64,000 bases of DNA from Streptomyces lucensis JCM 4490 (GCF_014650035.1 NZ_BMUE01000017.1:62001-126000); one strand, 5' to 3'; positions 53,265 to 61,893 are shown, counted from the stretch's first letter. Numbers and translations are program-made. The notes: generated by a model from the sequence alone, not told the origin.

Positions 53265-54143
53265 TCAGCCGCGCGGCAGGCGCCGGTCGAGGAAGTCCCG
53301 CATCAGCCCCGCGATCTGGTCCGCGTGGGTCTCCAGGGCGAAGTGACCTGCGGGCAGCAGATGGATCTCGGCCTCGGGCAGGTCCCGGCGGAAGGCGAGC
53401 GCGCCCTCGGGCACGAAGATCTCGTCGTGGGCGCCCCACACCGCGAGCAGCGGGACCCGGCTGGTGCGGAAGTACTCGTGGAAGGCCGGGTAGAGCGCGA
53501 AGTTGGCGCCGTAGTCCGATATCAGGTCGAGCTGTATCTCCGCCTGCCCCGGGCGGGCGACCCGCGCCGCGTCGTGCTCGTAGGCGTCGGGGCTGACCAG
53601 CGTGGGATCCGGGACGCCGTGCAGGTACTGCCACTTGACGCCGTCCAGGGTGTAGATCTCCCGCACGGCCGCCTCGGTCTCGGGCGTCCGCTTCTCGATC
53701 AGCGCCAGCACCGGAGCCCAGGCCTCGGCGCCGAGCCCTTCCTCGTAGGCGTTGCCGTTCTGCGTGACGATCGCGGTCACCCGCTCCGGATGCGCGAGGG
53801 CGAGGCGCAGGCCGATCGGGGCGCCGTAGTCCTGGATGTAGAGGGCGTACCGCTCCAGCCCCAGCAGCCGGGTGAACTCCTCTGTCACCGAGGCCAGTTC
53901 GTCGAAGGTGTACCGGAACCCGGCGGCGTCCGGCGCCGCCGAGCGGCCGAAGCCGACGTGGTCCGGGGCGATGACCCGGTACCGGTCGGCGAGCAGCGGG
54001 ATCAGGTCCCGGAACATGTGGGAGCTGCTCGGGAAGCCGTGCAGGAGCAGCAGCACGGGCGCGCCGGCGGGGCCGGCCTCGCGGTAGTACACGTCGAGAC
54101 CGCGGACGCTGACGGTGCGGTGGTGAACCCGGTGAGTAGCCAT
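53265..54143 (-). CDS. Alpha/beta hydrolase of the haloalkane dehalogenase/epoxide hydrolase group
   Basis: A 292-residue hydrolase. The oxyanion motif is LLLLHGFPSSSHMFRD, and the nucleophile elbow is IQDYGAPIG with Asp105 where esterases have serine. The acid is in WGAHDEIFVP and the base in PAGHFALET. An Asp nucleophile is the mark of dehalogenases and epoxide hydrolases; the halide-binding tryptophan that follows Asp in dehalogenases is Tyr here, which favours epoxide hydrolysis or another use. It converges with P5C dehydrogenase and is divergent from the acetyltransferase. Confidence 0.85.
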   Translation of the reverse strand: MATHRVHHRTVSVRGLDVYYREAGPAGAPVLLLLHGFPSSSHMFRDLIPLLADRYRVIAPDHVGFGRSAAPDAAGFRYTFDELASVTEEFTRLLGLERYALYIQDYGAPIGLRLALAHPERVTAIVTQNGNAYEEGLGAEAWAPVLALIEKRTPETEAAVREIYTLDGVKWQYLHGVPDPTLVSPDAYEHDAARVARPGQAEIQLDLISDYGANFALYPAFHEYFRTSRVPLLAVWGAHDEIFVPEGALAFRRDLPEAEIHLLPAGHFALETHADQIAGLMRDFLDRRLPRG

Positions 54144-54213
54144 GGGAGCAGTCCAGCACGCCCATGCCTAACCAGTCAAGGCGTTTTGAAAGGTTAGATG
54201 CGATACTGGCGGC

Positions 54214-54753
54214 ATGACCATCCGCGCCCGCCTCGCCCATACCGCCGAGCTGGACCCCGCCGAACTCCGCACCGTGCGCGCCCTGTTGGACGACGCCTTC
54301 GACGGTGACTTCTCCGACGAGGACTGGGACCACGGGCTCGGGGGCATGCACGTGCTCCTGTACGACGGCGCCGGACTCGCCGCCCACGGGTCCGCCGTGA
54401 TGCGCCGCGTGCGTCACCGCGGGCGCTGGCTGCGCGCCGGTTACGTCGAAGCCGTCGCCGTACGGGCCGACGTGCGGCGCACCGGGCTCGGCGGGCGGGT
54501 GATGGCGGAGCTGGAGCGGCTGATCGACCGGGCCTACGACCTCGGCGCGCTGGCCGCGAGCGACGAGGGCGCCCTGCTGTACACCGCCCGCGGCTGGCAG
54601 CGGTGGGCGGGGCGGCTGCACGCCCTCTCGCCGGACGGGATCGTGCGGCTTCCCGAGGAGGAGGGGTACGTGTATGTGCGGCCCGCGCTCGCCGGGACCC
54701 TCGACCCCACCGGGGACCTCGTCCTGGACTGGCGGGACGGGGACGTCACCTGA
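54214..54753 (+). CDS. AAC(2')-I-like aminoglycoside N-acetyltransferase (GNAT)
   Basis: A 179-residue acetyltransferase. It follows mycobacterial AAC(2')-I along its length: DDAFDGDFSDEDWDHGLGGMH, then RHRGRWLRAGYVEAVAVRADVRRTGLG (acetyl-CoA loop), YDLGALAASDEGALLYTARGWQRW, and a terminal LDWRDGDV. AAC(2') enzymes acetylate the 2'-amine of gentamicin- or kasugamycin-like sugars, and some are thought to modify cell-wall sugars. The call rests on remembered family sequences. It is divergent from the hydrolase with 70 bases between starts. Confidence 0.8.
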   Translation: MTIRARLAHTAELDPAELRTVRALLDDAFDGDFSDEDWDHGLGGMHVLLYDGAGLAAHGSAVMRRVRHRGRWLRAGYVEAVAVRADVRRTGLGGRVMAELERLIDRAYDLGALAASDEGALLYTARGWQRWAGRLHALSPDGIVRLPEEEGYVYVRPALAGTLDPTGDLVLDWRDGDVT

Positions 54754-55018
54754 GTCCCCCGGATGCACGAAGTGCCAGCTCAGGGCGGTGTGATCGGGGT
54801 CGCCGTCTCAGATAGTAGGAAGTCCGAGTAATTGTGCAGACAGACAGGGCCGGCTCCCTTAGTTTTGTAGGAGCCGAACGTCTCGCCAGATCCGGCGAAT
54901 GGCGGTCGTGAGCCGGGCCCCGTGCAGGCAACCCCTGCGGCCCCCGCTCCCCGCCCCTTCCGGCGTCTCGCAACCCTCCCCCGACGTACTCCACGTTTGC
55001 CCGAAGGAGTCGATTTCC
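54754..55018 (+). other. A+T-rich structured leader of the 43-residue gene
   Basis: A 265-base gap. The section 54805-54880 is unusually A+T-rich for this chromosome and holds a hairpin, GGCTCC-CTTAGTTTTGTA-GGAGCC (about 54852-54875), preceded by AATTGTGCAGACAGACAGG. The rest runs G+C-rich to the strong CGAAGGAG ribosome site. It may contain a promoter, an sRNA or a regulatory 5' UTR; I cannot assign a family. Confidence 0.4.
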
Positions 55019-55150
55019 ATGGCCGAGACGACCGTCCGCCGCCGCGTCCGCCACGTGACCCGCACGAGCGAGTCCGACCGCCAGAACGCCGCCGCCGCCC
55101 TCCAGCGCGCCCTCGACCGCCGGGACAACGGCGGCGAGACCGGCCACTGA
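55019..55150 (+). CDS. 43-residue basic protein
   Basis: MAETTVRRRVRHVTRTSESD opens a small, soluble, basic and helical protein ending ALDRRDNGGETGH. GAAGGAG lies eight bases before the ATG, one of the best ribosome sites in the window. There is no signal peptide and no known domain. It stands alone between the acetyltransferase and the phosphoesterase with a long structured leader, suggesting a regulated small protein. Confidence 0.68.
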   Translation: MAETTVRRRVRHVTRTSESDRQNAAAALQRALDRRDNGGETGH

Positions 55151-55206
55151 GCGACGCCGCCGCGCACCACCGAGCCGGGAGCCGCACCCGGGGGTGCGGT
55201 GCGGCC

Positions 55207-56766
55207 TCACCCGCCGCGCCGCACCTCGAAGTGGTCGATCCGCCGCCCATCCTGCGCCAGCGCCGACACCGCGAGCCGCGGTGAGGTGCCCGCCCGCGCC
55301 TCCACCGTGAGGAGCGAGAAGCCGGTGTACCTGACCCGCGACCACTCCGCCGTCTCCGGCGCGCGGTCCTTGCCCTCCGTCCAGTGGAAGGTCTCGACCG
55401 CCTCGTGCCGGGTGACGTGCCCCTCGTAGCTGTCCTTGACACCGGAGGGGAAGGCGTACAGGTCACGGCCGCCGCCGCCCGCGGTGACGTAGACGATTCC
55501 GTCCCGCGTGGGGTCGGTGGCGCCGCCGACCGGCACCGCCCGGCCCACCCTGCCGCTCCTGATCGCGTCCGTGCGCTCGTACACGTGGTTGTGCCCGTTG
55601 ATCACCAGGTCCACCTGGTGCTTCGCGAACAGCGGCAGCCACTGGGCGCGCACCCCGCCGTCGGAGGCGTGCTGCGAGGTCGAGTAGGCGCAGTGGTGGA
55701 AGAAGACGACCACGAAGTCCACGCCGTCGGCCGCGCGCAGCCGGCCCAGCGTCCGGTCCAGCCAGGCCGTCTGCCGGCCGTCGCTGTTACCGCGGTTGAC
55801 GGGGATCTCGTACGACACGTCGTTGGCGTCCAGCGCCACGAAGCCGACGTTGCCGTAGGTGAACGTGTACGCCCCCGGTGTGCCGTGCGGGTCGAAGCCG
55901 TTGCCGGGCAGGGAGAACCGGGCCAGCTGGCCGCCGTAGCCGTCCGGCGAGTACCAGGCCTCCATGTCGTGGTTGCCGGTCGTCACCATCCAGGGCACGG
56001 ACCGGGCGACCGGCTCGTTCTGCCGCAGGAACAGGTCCCAGAAGGCGGGGTCGTAGCCGTCCGTCGTGTGGCCGGTGCCGCTGACGTCCGCGTAGCAGAT
56101 GTCGCCGGCGTGCAGGTGGAAGGCGGGCCTCTGACGCAGCATCAGATGGTCGTTGGCGTCCGCCGCGCGGCCCACGCCCTGGTCGCCGAAGGCCGTGAAC
56201 ACGAACCGCTCCGGGCGCGCGGGCGCCGTGCGGAAGGAGGCGACGGCCGGGCGGTGGGCGGGGGCGGCGGGGTCCCAGCCGTCGTGGCCCACGCCGTAGT
56301 AGTACGTCGTACCGGGCGTCAGACCGTCCAGGGCCGCGTGCACGTAGTACTGCTCCAGCGCCGGCCGCACCCCCCGCACCCCCGGCGTGTGCAGCTCGCG
56401 CACCTCGGCCTCGACGCGGTGACCCAGCTCGTCGGGCCGCAGTCCGACCCGCAGGTACGGCCGCCGCACCGCGAACGGCACCTGCCACGAGACCCGCATG
56501 CGGGTGCGGGGGTCGGACCCGAAGGCCAGATGGCGTCCGAACGGGCGGACCGCCGAACCCGGCACCCTCGGGGCCGCCGCTGCCGCCGGCCTGGCGTCGG
56601 AGGAGCCGGCGGAGGCGGAGCAGCCGGTCAGCAGGCCGCCCGCCACCGCGCCCGCCGTCACCAGGGCGCGGCGGCGGACCACGCGGGTGCGCAGGTACTC
56701 GTACTGCTCGGCCATGGTCATCCGCTCCGCGAGCGGACGCGGGATGCCGACGTCTGGGGTCTCCAT
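55207..56766 (-). CDS. Tat-lipoprotein metallophosphoesterase (purple acid phosphatase-like)
   Basis: About 519 residues. A twin-arginine signal (RVVRRRALVTAGAVAGG) ends in lipobox LLTGC. A fibronectin-like N-terminal domain (about 90-205) is followed by a binuclear metal site: FGDQG, GDICYAD, TTGNHDMEAW, FFHHCAYS and INGHNHVYERT. These are the purple acid phosphatase motifs, with the tyrosine of GDxxY present. It should release phosphate outside the cell from esters. ATG 56766 (METPDVGI) was chosen; an in-frame ATG upstream lacks coding character. Confidence 0.87.
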   Translation of the reverse strand: METPDVGIPRPLAERMTMAEQYEYLRTRVVRRRALVTAGAVAGGLLTGCSASAGSSDARPAAAAAPRVPGSAVRPFGRHLAFGSDPRTRMRVSWQVPFAVRRPYLRVGLRPDELGHRVEAEVRELHTPGVRGVRPALEQYYVHAALDGLTPGTTYYYGVGHDGWDPAAPAHRPAVASFRTAPARPERFVFTAFGDQGVGRAADANDHLMLRQRPAFHLHAGDICYADVSGTGHTTDGYDPAFWDLFLRQNEPVARSVPWMVTTGNHDMEAWYSPDGYGGQLARFSLPGNGFDPHGTPGAYTFTYGNVGFVALDANDVSYEIPVNRGNSDGRQTAWLDRTLGRLRAADGVDFVVVFFHHCAYSTSQHASDGGVRAQWLPLFAKHQVDLVINGHNHVYERTDAIRSGRVGRAVPVGGATDPTRDGIVYVTAGGGGRDLYAFPSGVKDSYEGHVTRHEAVETFHWTEGKDRAPETAEWSRVRYTGFSLLTVEARAGTSPRLAVSALAQDGRRIDHFEVRRGG

Positions 56767-56909
56767 GTCCGGGAAGCTTCCACCGGCCGCCAACGCCCGC
56801 ACCACGCAGGGGTGAACGTCAGCCGACCGGGTGGCACCGGGTCCGGACGCGTTGTCCGGATGGCGGACAGTGCGTGTCATCACCTGGGACGAGGAGTAGG
56901 GTGCCCGGC

Positions 56910-57953
56910 ATGTCTCGCAGCATCAATCTCGCAGTGATCCCCGGTGACGGCATCGGCCAGGAGGTCGTGGCCGAGGGTCTGAAGGTCCTCTCCGCCGTCC
57001 TGCCGCAGGATGTGAAGCTGGAGACCAAGGAGTACGACTTCGGCGCCAGGCGCTACCACGCCACCGGTGAGACCCTCACCGACGCCGACCTCGACGCCCT
57101 GAAGCGGCACGACGCCATCCTGCTCGGCGCGATCGGCGACCCGTCGGTGCCGTCCGGCGTCCTGGAGCGCGGCTTCCTGCTCAAGCTCCGCTTCGCCTTC
57201 GACCACCACGTCAACCTGCGCCCGTCCAAGCTCCTGCCGGGCGTGGCCACCCCGCTGGCCGGCCAGCCGGAGATCGACTTCGTCGTCGTCCGCGAGGGCA
57301 CCGAGGGCCCGTACACCGGCAACGGCGGCACCATCCGCAAGGGCACCGAGCACGAGATCGCCACCGAGGTCTCCGTGAACACGGCCTACGGGGTCGAGCG
57401 CGTGGTCCGCGACGCCTTCGCCCGTGCCCAGGCCCGCCCGCGCAAGAAGCTCACGCTGGTCCACAAGAACAACGTGCTGACCTTCGCCGGGCACCTGTGG
57501 ACGAACGTCTTCAACAAGGTGGCCGAGGAGTACCCCGAGGTCACCACCGACTACATCCACGTGGACGCGGCGACCATCTATCTGGTCACCGACCCCGCCC
57601 GGTTCGACGTCATCGTCACCGACAACCTCTTCGGTGACATCATCACCGACCTCGCCGCGGCCGTCTCCGGCGGCATCGGCGTGGCCGCCTCCGGCAACAT
57701 CAACCCCGGCGGCGAGTTCCCGTCCATGTTCGAGCCCGTCCACGGCTCGGCCCCGGACATCGCCGGACAGGGCAAGGCCGACCCCAGCGCCACGGTCCTG
57801 TCGGTCGCCCTGCTGCTGCGTCACCTCGGCTACGACGCCGAGGCCGACCGCATCGACGCCGCCGTCGCCGCCGACCTGACCGAGCGCTCCTCGCTCGGCG
57901 CCCGCAGCACCGCGCGGATCGGCGACGCGCTCGCCGCGCGAGTAGCCGGCTGA
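56910..57953 (+). CDS. leuB: 3-isopropylmalate dehydrogenase
   Basis: A 347-residue decarboxylating dehydrogenase of leucine synthesis. IPGDGIGQEVVAEGLKVL at the N-terminus, FVVVREGTEGPYTGNGG, HKNNVLTF, TDNLFGDIITDLAA (Mg ligands) and FEPVHGSAPDIAGQGKADPSA are all family signatures. The length is that of the short actinobacterial form. ATG 56910 follows GAGGAGTAGGGTG. It is divergent from the phosphoesterase and ends with a strong hairpin. Confidence 0.96.
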   Translation: MSRSINLAVIPGDGIGQEVVAEGLKVLSAVLPQDVKLETKEYDFGARRYHATGETLTDADLDALKRHDAILLGAIGDPSVPSGVLERGFLLKLRFAFDHHVNLRPSKLLPGVATPLAGQPEIDFVVVREGTEGPYTGNGGTIRKGTEHEIATEVSVNTAYGVERVVRDAFARAQARPRKKLTLVHKNNVLTFAGHLWTNVFNKVAEEYPEVTTDYIHVDAATIYLVTDPARFDVIVTDNLFGDIITDLAAAVSGGIGVAASGNINPGGEFPSMFEPVHGSAPDIAGQGKADPSATVLSVALLLRHLGYDAEADRIDAAVAADLTERSSLGARSTARIGDALAARVAG

Positions 57954-57972
57954 TCCGGCGCTCCACCCCCAC

Positions 57973-58002
57973 AAGCCGCCGGGTCACCGCACCCGGCGGC
58001 TT
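57973..58002 (+). terminator. Terminator after leuB
   Basis: AAGCCGCCGGGT (57973-57984) pairs perfectly with ACCCGGCGGCTT (57991-58002), followed by CCTTGTGT. Confidence 0.8.
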
Positions 58003-58079
58003 CCTTGTGTCCCCGCCGGGTGCCACCATCGACCCCTGGGCCGCTTTCACCCCCGTTCCGCCCGCCGAGGGCCCCGCGC

Positions 58080-58085
58080 GATAAT
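58080..58085 (+). promoter_or_regulatory. ilvE -10 element
   Basis: GATAAT, the best -10 match in the leuB-ilvE gap, about 110 bases before ilvE. The -35 region is poor. A 25-codon ORF (58103-58180) begins shortly after the predicted start and carries only a few Val/Leu codons; no terminator follows it. Confidence 0.5.
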
Positions 58086-58194
58086 CGAACACGGAGCCGC
58101 GGTATGAGGGAAAGCTCGGACGTCCTAGGACTGCCGACTGGCAGTATGGGCGTGAGCGCGGCCCGCCTCTACGACCGGTGAAGGACAACCACTC

Positions 58195-59283
58195 ATGACG
58201 ACGCCCACGATCGAGCTCAAGCCGTCCGCCCACCCCCTGGCCGCCGCCGAGCGGGAGGCGATCCTGGCCAGCCCCGGCTTCGGCCGCCACTTCACCGACC
58301 ACATGGTGACGATCAAGTGGACCGAGGGCCGCGGCTGGCACGACGCGCAGCTCGTCCCGTACGGCCCGATCTCCCTCGACCCCTCCACCCACGTCCTGCA
58401 CTACGGCCAGGAGATCTTCGAGGGCCTGAAGGCGTACCGGCAGCCCGACGGCTCGATCGCGGTGTTCCGTCCCGAGGCGAACGCCCGCCGCTTCCGCAAC
58501 TCCGCCCGCCGCATGGCCATGGCCGAGCTGCCCGAGGAACTGTTCATCGCCGCGCTGGACGCGCTGCTCTCCCAGGACGCCGACTGGGTCCCGCCGCACG
58601 GCGGCGAGGAGTCCCTCTACCTGCGCCCGTTCATGTTCGCCACGGAGGCCGCGCTCGGTGTCCACCCGGCGAACGAGTACCTGTTCATGCTGATCGCCTC
58701 CCCCTCCGGCGCGTACTTCGCGGGCGGCGTCAAGCCGGTCACCATCTGGGTCTCCGAGGACCACGTCCGCGCCGTCCCGGGCGGCACCGGCGACGCCAAG
58801 ACCGGCGGCAACTACGCGGCCTCCCTCCTTCCGCAGGCCGAGGCCGCCGCCAACGGCTGCGACCAGGTCGTCTACCTCGACGCGGTGACCCGCACCAAGG
58901 TCGAGGAGAGCGGCAGCATGAACGTCGCCTTCGTCTACGGCGACCGGATCGTCACCCCCTCCCTCACCGGTTCGATCCTGGAGGGCATCACCCGCGACTC
59001 CCTCCTCCAGGTCGCCCGCGACCTCGGTTACACCGCCGAGGAGGGTGTGATCACCCTGGAGCAGTGGCGCGCGGACGCCGCCTCGGGCGACCTCACCGAG
59101 GTCTTCGCCTGCGGCACCGCCGCCGTGGTCACGCCCATCGGTCACGTCAAGACCAGGACGGACGCCTGGACCCACGGCGACGGCGAGCCCGGCCCGGTCA
59201 CCGTGCGCCTGCGAGAGGCTCTGCTCGGCCTGCAGCGCGGCATGACCGAGGACAAGCACGGCTGGATGCACAAGATCGGCTGA
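58195..59283 (+). CDS. ilvE: Branched-chain amino acid aminotransferase
   Basis: A 362-residue class IV PLP aminotransferase that finishes Val, Leu and Ile synthesis. VLHYGQEIFEGLKAYR, LYLRPFMFATE, GDAKTGGNYAASLLPQ (the PLP lysine is that of AKTGGNYA) and EVFACGTAAVVTPIG are family markers. It is of the long type used by actinobacteria. GAAGGACAACCACTC precedes the ATG. It is not linked to ilvBNC but lies next to leuB on the same strand. Confidence 0.96.
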   Translation: MTTPTIELKPSAHPLAAAEREAILASPGFGRHFTDHMVTIKWTEGRGWHDAQLVPYGPISLDPSTHVLHYGQEIFEGLKAYRQPDGSIAVFRPEANARRFRNSARRMAMAELPEELFIAALDALLSQDADWVPPHGGEESLYLRPFMFATEAALGVHPANEYLFMLIASPSGAYFAGGVKPVTIWVSEDHVRAVPGGTGDAKTGGNYAASLLPQAEAAANGCDQVVYLDAVTRTKVEESGSMNVAFVYGDRIVTPSLTGSILEGITRDSLLQVARDLGYTAEEGVITLEQWRADAASGDLTEVFACGTAAVVTPIGHVKTRTDAWTHGDGEPGPVTVRLREALLGLQRGMTEDKHGWMHKIG

Positions 59284-59300
59284 CGCCCCCCGCTCACCCT

Positions 59301-59339
59301 GAGGGCCGCCCCGGACGCTCATCGTCCGCGGCGGCCCTC
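59301..59339 (+). terminator. Terminator after ilvE
   Basis: GAGGGCCGCCCCGGACG (59301-59317) pairs with CGTCCGCGGCGGCCCTC (59323-59339), one mismatch, then GCGCTTTCC. Confidence 0.75.
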
Positions 59340-59363
59340 GCGCTTTCCGGGCTCTCGCCTCGG

Positions 59364-59448
59364 TTAGAGCAATGCTCAATCTGAAGAGACCGGAATACGA
59401 GTCAGGGCTTCCGTTTCGAGTGTGGACGTGTTTAGAGTGATGCTCTAA
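59364..59448. promoter_or_regulatory. Paired palindromic operator of the urease-like/agmatine deiminase operon
   Basis: TTAGAGCAATGCTCAA (59364-59379) and TTAGAGTGATGCTCTAA (59432-59448) are two copies of a TTAGAGCAT-type palindrome, centres 68 bases apart. The second overlaps a TAGAGT -10 candidate 29 bases before the ureAB start. The TetR encoded at the end of the operon is the likely ligand-responsive binder. Confidence 0.7.
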
Positions 59449-59476
59449 CGTGTTCAAGCCAAGGAGGTGCCGCGGC

Positions 59477-60172
59477 GTGAGACTGACCCCCACGGAACGC
59501 GACCGGCTGCTGCTCTTCGGGGCCGCCGAGCTGGCCCGGGCCCGTCGCGCACGCGGCCTGAGGCTGAACGTGCCGGAGGCGACCGCGCTGATCGCGGACA
59601 CCGTCTGCGAGGCCGCCCGGGACGGCAGGCGGCTCGCGGAGGCCGTCGAGGCGGCCCGCTCCGTCCTCGGCCCCGAGGACGTGCTGCCGGGCGTCGCCGA
59701 CGTCGTCACCGAGGTCATGGTGGAGGCCGTCTTCGACGACGGCTCCCGGCTCGCGGTGGTCCCCGACCCCATCGGCGGCGGCCTCGGTGAGGACGCCCCC
59801 GGCGCGCTCCTGCCCGGGGCGCGGCACGCCGACCCGGAGCCGGCCCTCCGGCTCCTCGTCACCAACACCGCGACCGTGCCGGTCTCCGTCACCTCCCACT
59901 TCCACTTCTTCGAGGCCAATCCCCGCCTCTCCTTCGACCGTTCGGCCGCCTACGGCAAGCGGCTCGCCGTGCCCGCCGGCTCCTCGGTCCGCTTCGGGCC
60001 GGGGGAGAGCGAGGAGGTCGGCCTCGTACCGATCGGCGGCGAGCGGATCGCGATCGGTTTCGCCGGGCTGGTCGACGGGCCGCTGGACGCCCCCGGAGCA
60101 CGGGAGGAGGCCCTGCGCAGGGCCTCCGCCTGCGGATACCTGGGAGCCGCCGCGGAAGGGGACGGGCGATGA
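59477..60172 (+). CDS. ureAB: Urease gamma-beta fusion subunit
   Basis: A 231-residue fusion. The gamma part (1-103) has LTPTERDRLLLFGAAELARARRARGLRLNVPEA, and the beta part (from about 115) has VTNTATVPVSVTSHFHFFEANPRLSFDR and EVGLVPIGGERIAIGFAGLVDG. Both are structural urease subunits without catalytic metal ligands. GTG 59477 follows AAGGAGGTGCCGCGGC. Its stop overlaps the ureC start (ATGA). The upstream operator pair controls the operon. Confidence 0.92.
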   Translation: MRLTPTERDRLLLFGAAELARARRARGLRLNVPEATALIADTVCEAARDGRRLAEAVEAARSVLGPEDVLPGVADVVTEVMVEAVFDDGSRLAVVPDPIGGGLGEDAPGALLPGARHADPEPALRLLVTNTATVPVSVTSHFHFFEANPRLSFDRSAAYGKRLAVPAGSSVRFGPGESEEVGLVPIGGERIAIGFAGLVDGPLDAPGAREEALRRASACGYLGAAAEGDGR

Positions 60173-61893
60173 GCCGCTCGAAGGGGCGCGAGGTCAGCCG
60201 GGCGGTCCACGTCGACCCGCACGCGTACGCGGCCACCCACGGTCCCCGGGCCGGCGACCGCGTCCGCCTCGGCGACTCGGGTCTGACCGTCCGCGTCGAG
60301 TCCGACTCCCAGCGCTACGGCGACGAGTTCCTGGCCGGCTTCGGCAAGACGGCCCGCGACGGACTGCACCTGAAGGCCGCCGCCGTCCGCGACACCTGCG
60401 ACGTCGTGATCAGCAACGTCCTCGTGATCGACGCCGTCCAGGGGATCAGGAAGGTCTCCATCGGCGTCCGGGAGGGCCGCATCCACGCCATCGGGCGCGC
60501 CGGCAACCCGGACACCCTCGACGGGGTCGACGTCGTCGTCGGCACCGGCACCTCCATCGTGTCCGGCGAGGGACTGATCGCCACCGCCGGGGCCGTCGAC
60601 ACCCACGTCCACCTGCTGTCGCCGCGGATCATGGAGGCATCCCTCGCCTCCGGCGTGACCACGATCATCGGGCAAGAGTTCGGGCCGGTGTGGGGCGTCG
60701 GCGTCAACTCGCCCTGGGCGCTGCGCCACGCCTTCGGCGCCTTCGACGCCTGGCCGGTCAACATCGGCTTCCTGGGCCGGGGTTCGTCCTCGCACGAGGC
60801 CCCGCTCGTGGAGGCGCTGGCCGAGGGCGGGGCGAGCGGTTTCAAGGTGCACGAGGACATGGGCGCCCACACCCGCGCCCTGGACACCGCCCTGCGCGTC
60901 GCCGAGGAGCACGACGTCCAGGTGGCCCTGCACAGCGACGGGCTGAACGAGTGCCTGTCGGTCGAGGACACCCTGCGCGTCCTGGAGGGCCGGACCATCC
61001 ACGCCTTCCACATCGAGGGCTGCGGCGGCGGGCACGTGCCCAACGTGCTGAAGATGGCCGGCGTCCCGAACGTCATCGGCTCCTCCACCAACCCCACCCT
61101 GCCCTTCGGCCGGGACGCGGTCGCCGAGCACTACGGCATGATCGTCTCCGTCCACGACCTCAAGCCGGATCTGCCCGGCGACGCCGCCATGGCCCGCGAC
61201 CGCATCCGCGCCGGCACGATGGGCGCCGAGGACGTGCTGCACGACCTGGGGGCGATCGGCATCACCTCCTCCGACGCCCAGGGCATGGGCCGCGCCGGCG
61301 AGACGGTCCGCCGCACCTTCGCCATGGCCGGCAAGATGAAGGCCGAGCTGGGCCCGATGGAGGGCGACGGCGAGGGCGACGACAACGCCCGCGTCCTGCG
61401 CTACATCGCCAAACTGACCATCAACCCGGCCATCGCGCACGGCCTCTCCCGCGAGGTCGGCTCCATCGAGGCCGGCAAGCTCGCCGACATCGTGCTCTGG
61501 CGCCCCGAGTACTTCGGGGCCAAGCCGCAGCTCGTCCTCAAGGCCGGCTTCCCGGCGTACGGCGTGGTCGGCGACCCCAACGCGGCCACCGACACCTGCG
61601 AACCCCTCGTACTGGGGCCGCAGTTCGGCGCGTACGGCGCCACGGCCGCCGATCTCTCGGTCGCCTTCGTCTCCCGCGCGGCCGCCGACCAGGGCAACGA
61701 CACGATGCCGACCCGGCGCCGCCGGGTCGCCGTCCGCGGCACCCGGGGCATCGGCCCCGCCGACCTGCGGCTGAACGCCCGGCTCGGCGCGGTCGACGTC
61801 GACCGGCGCACCGGCCTGGTCACCCTCGACGGCGACCCGCTGCGCTCGGCGCCCGCCGACTCCGTCTCCCTCAACCGGCTGTACTTCCTCTGA
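60169..61893 (+). CDS. ureC: Urease alpha-subunit paralogue with altered flap
   Basis: A 574-residue Ni amidohydrolase. Nickel ligands look intact: H146 and H148 (DTHVHLL), carbamylated K226 (GFKVHED), H255 (VALHSDGLNE), H281 (FHIEGCGGGH) and D369 (TSSDAQGMGR). In the mobile flap, where canonical urease has VCHHLDP, this has SVHDLKP: the flap cysteine becomes V328 while H329 is kept. HEDWG becomes HEDMG. No ureD, ureE, ureF or ureG gene is in the window, so metallation would rely on another locus. Association with agmatine deiminase suggests the substrate may not be urea. Confidence 0.9.
   Translation: MSRSKGREVSRAVHVDPHAYAATHGPRAGDRVRLGDSGLTVRVESDSQRYGDEFLAGFGKTARDGLHLKAAAVRDTCDVVISNVLVIDAVQGIRKVSIGVREGRIHAIGRAGNPDTLDGVDVVVGTGTSIVSGEGLIATAGAVDTHVHLLSPRIMEASLASGVTTIIGQEFGPVWGVGVNSPWALRHAFGAFDAWPVNIGFLGRGSSSHEAPLVEALAEGGASGFKVHEDMGAHTRALDTALRVAEEHDVQVALHSDGLNECLSVEDTLRVLEGRTIHAFHIEGCGGGHVPNVLKMAGVPNVIGSSTNPTLPFGRDAVAEHYGMIVSVHDLKPDLPGDAAMARDRIRAGTMGAEDVLHDLGAIGITSSDAQGMGRAGETVRRTFAMAGKMKAELGPMEGDGEGDDNARVLRYIAKLTINPAIAHGLSREVGSIEAGKLADIVLWRPEYFGAKPQLVLKAGFPAYGVVGDPNAATDTCEPLVLGPQFGAYGATAADLSVAFVSRAAADQGNDTMPTRRRRVAVRGTRGIGPADLRLNARLGAVDVDRRTGLVTLDGDPLRSAPADSVSLNRLYFL

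Noticed and set aside
54810..54835. A SigR-type promoter (GGAAG spaced to GTT) before the 43-residue gene
   Set aside because: GGAAG is present but no GTT occurs at the required spacing.
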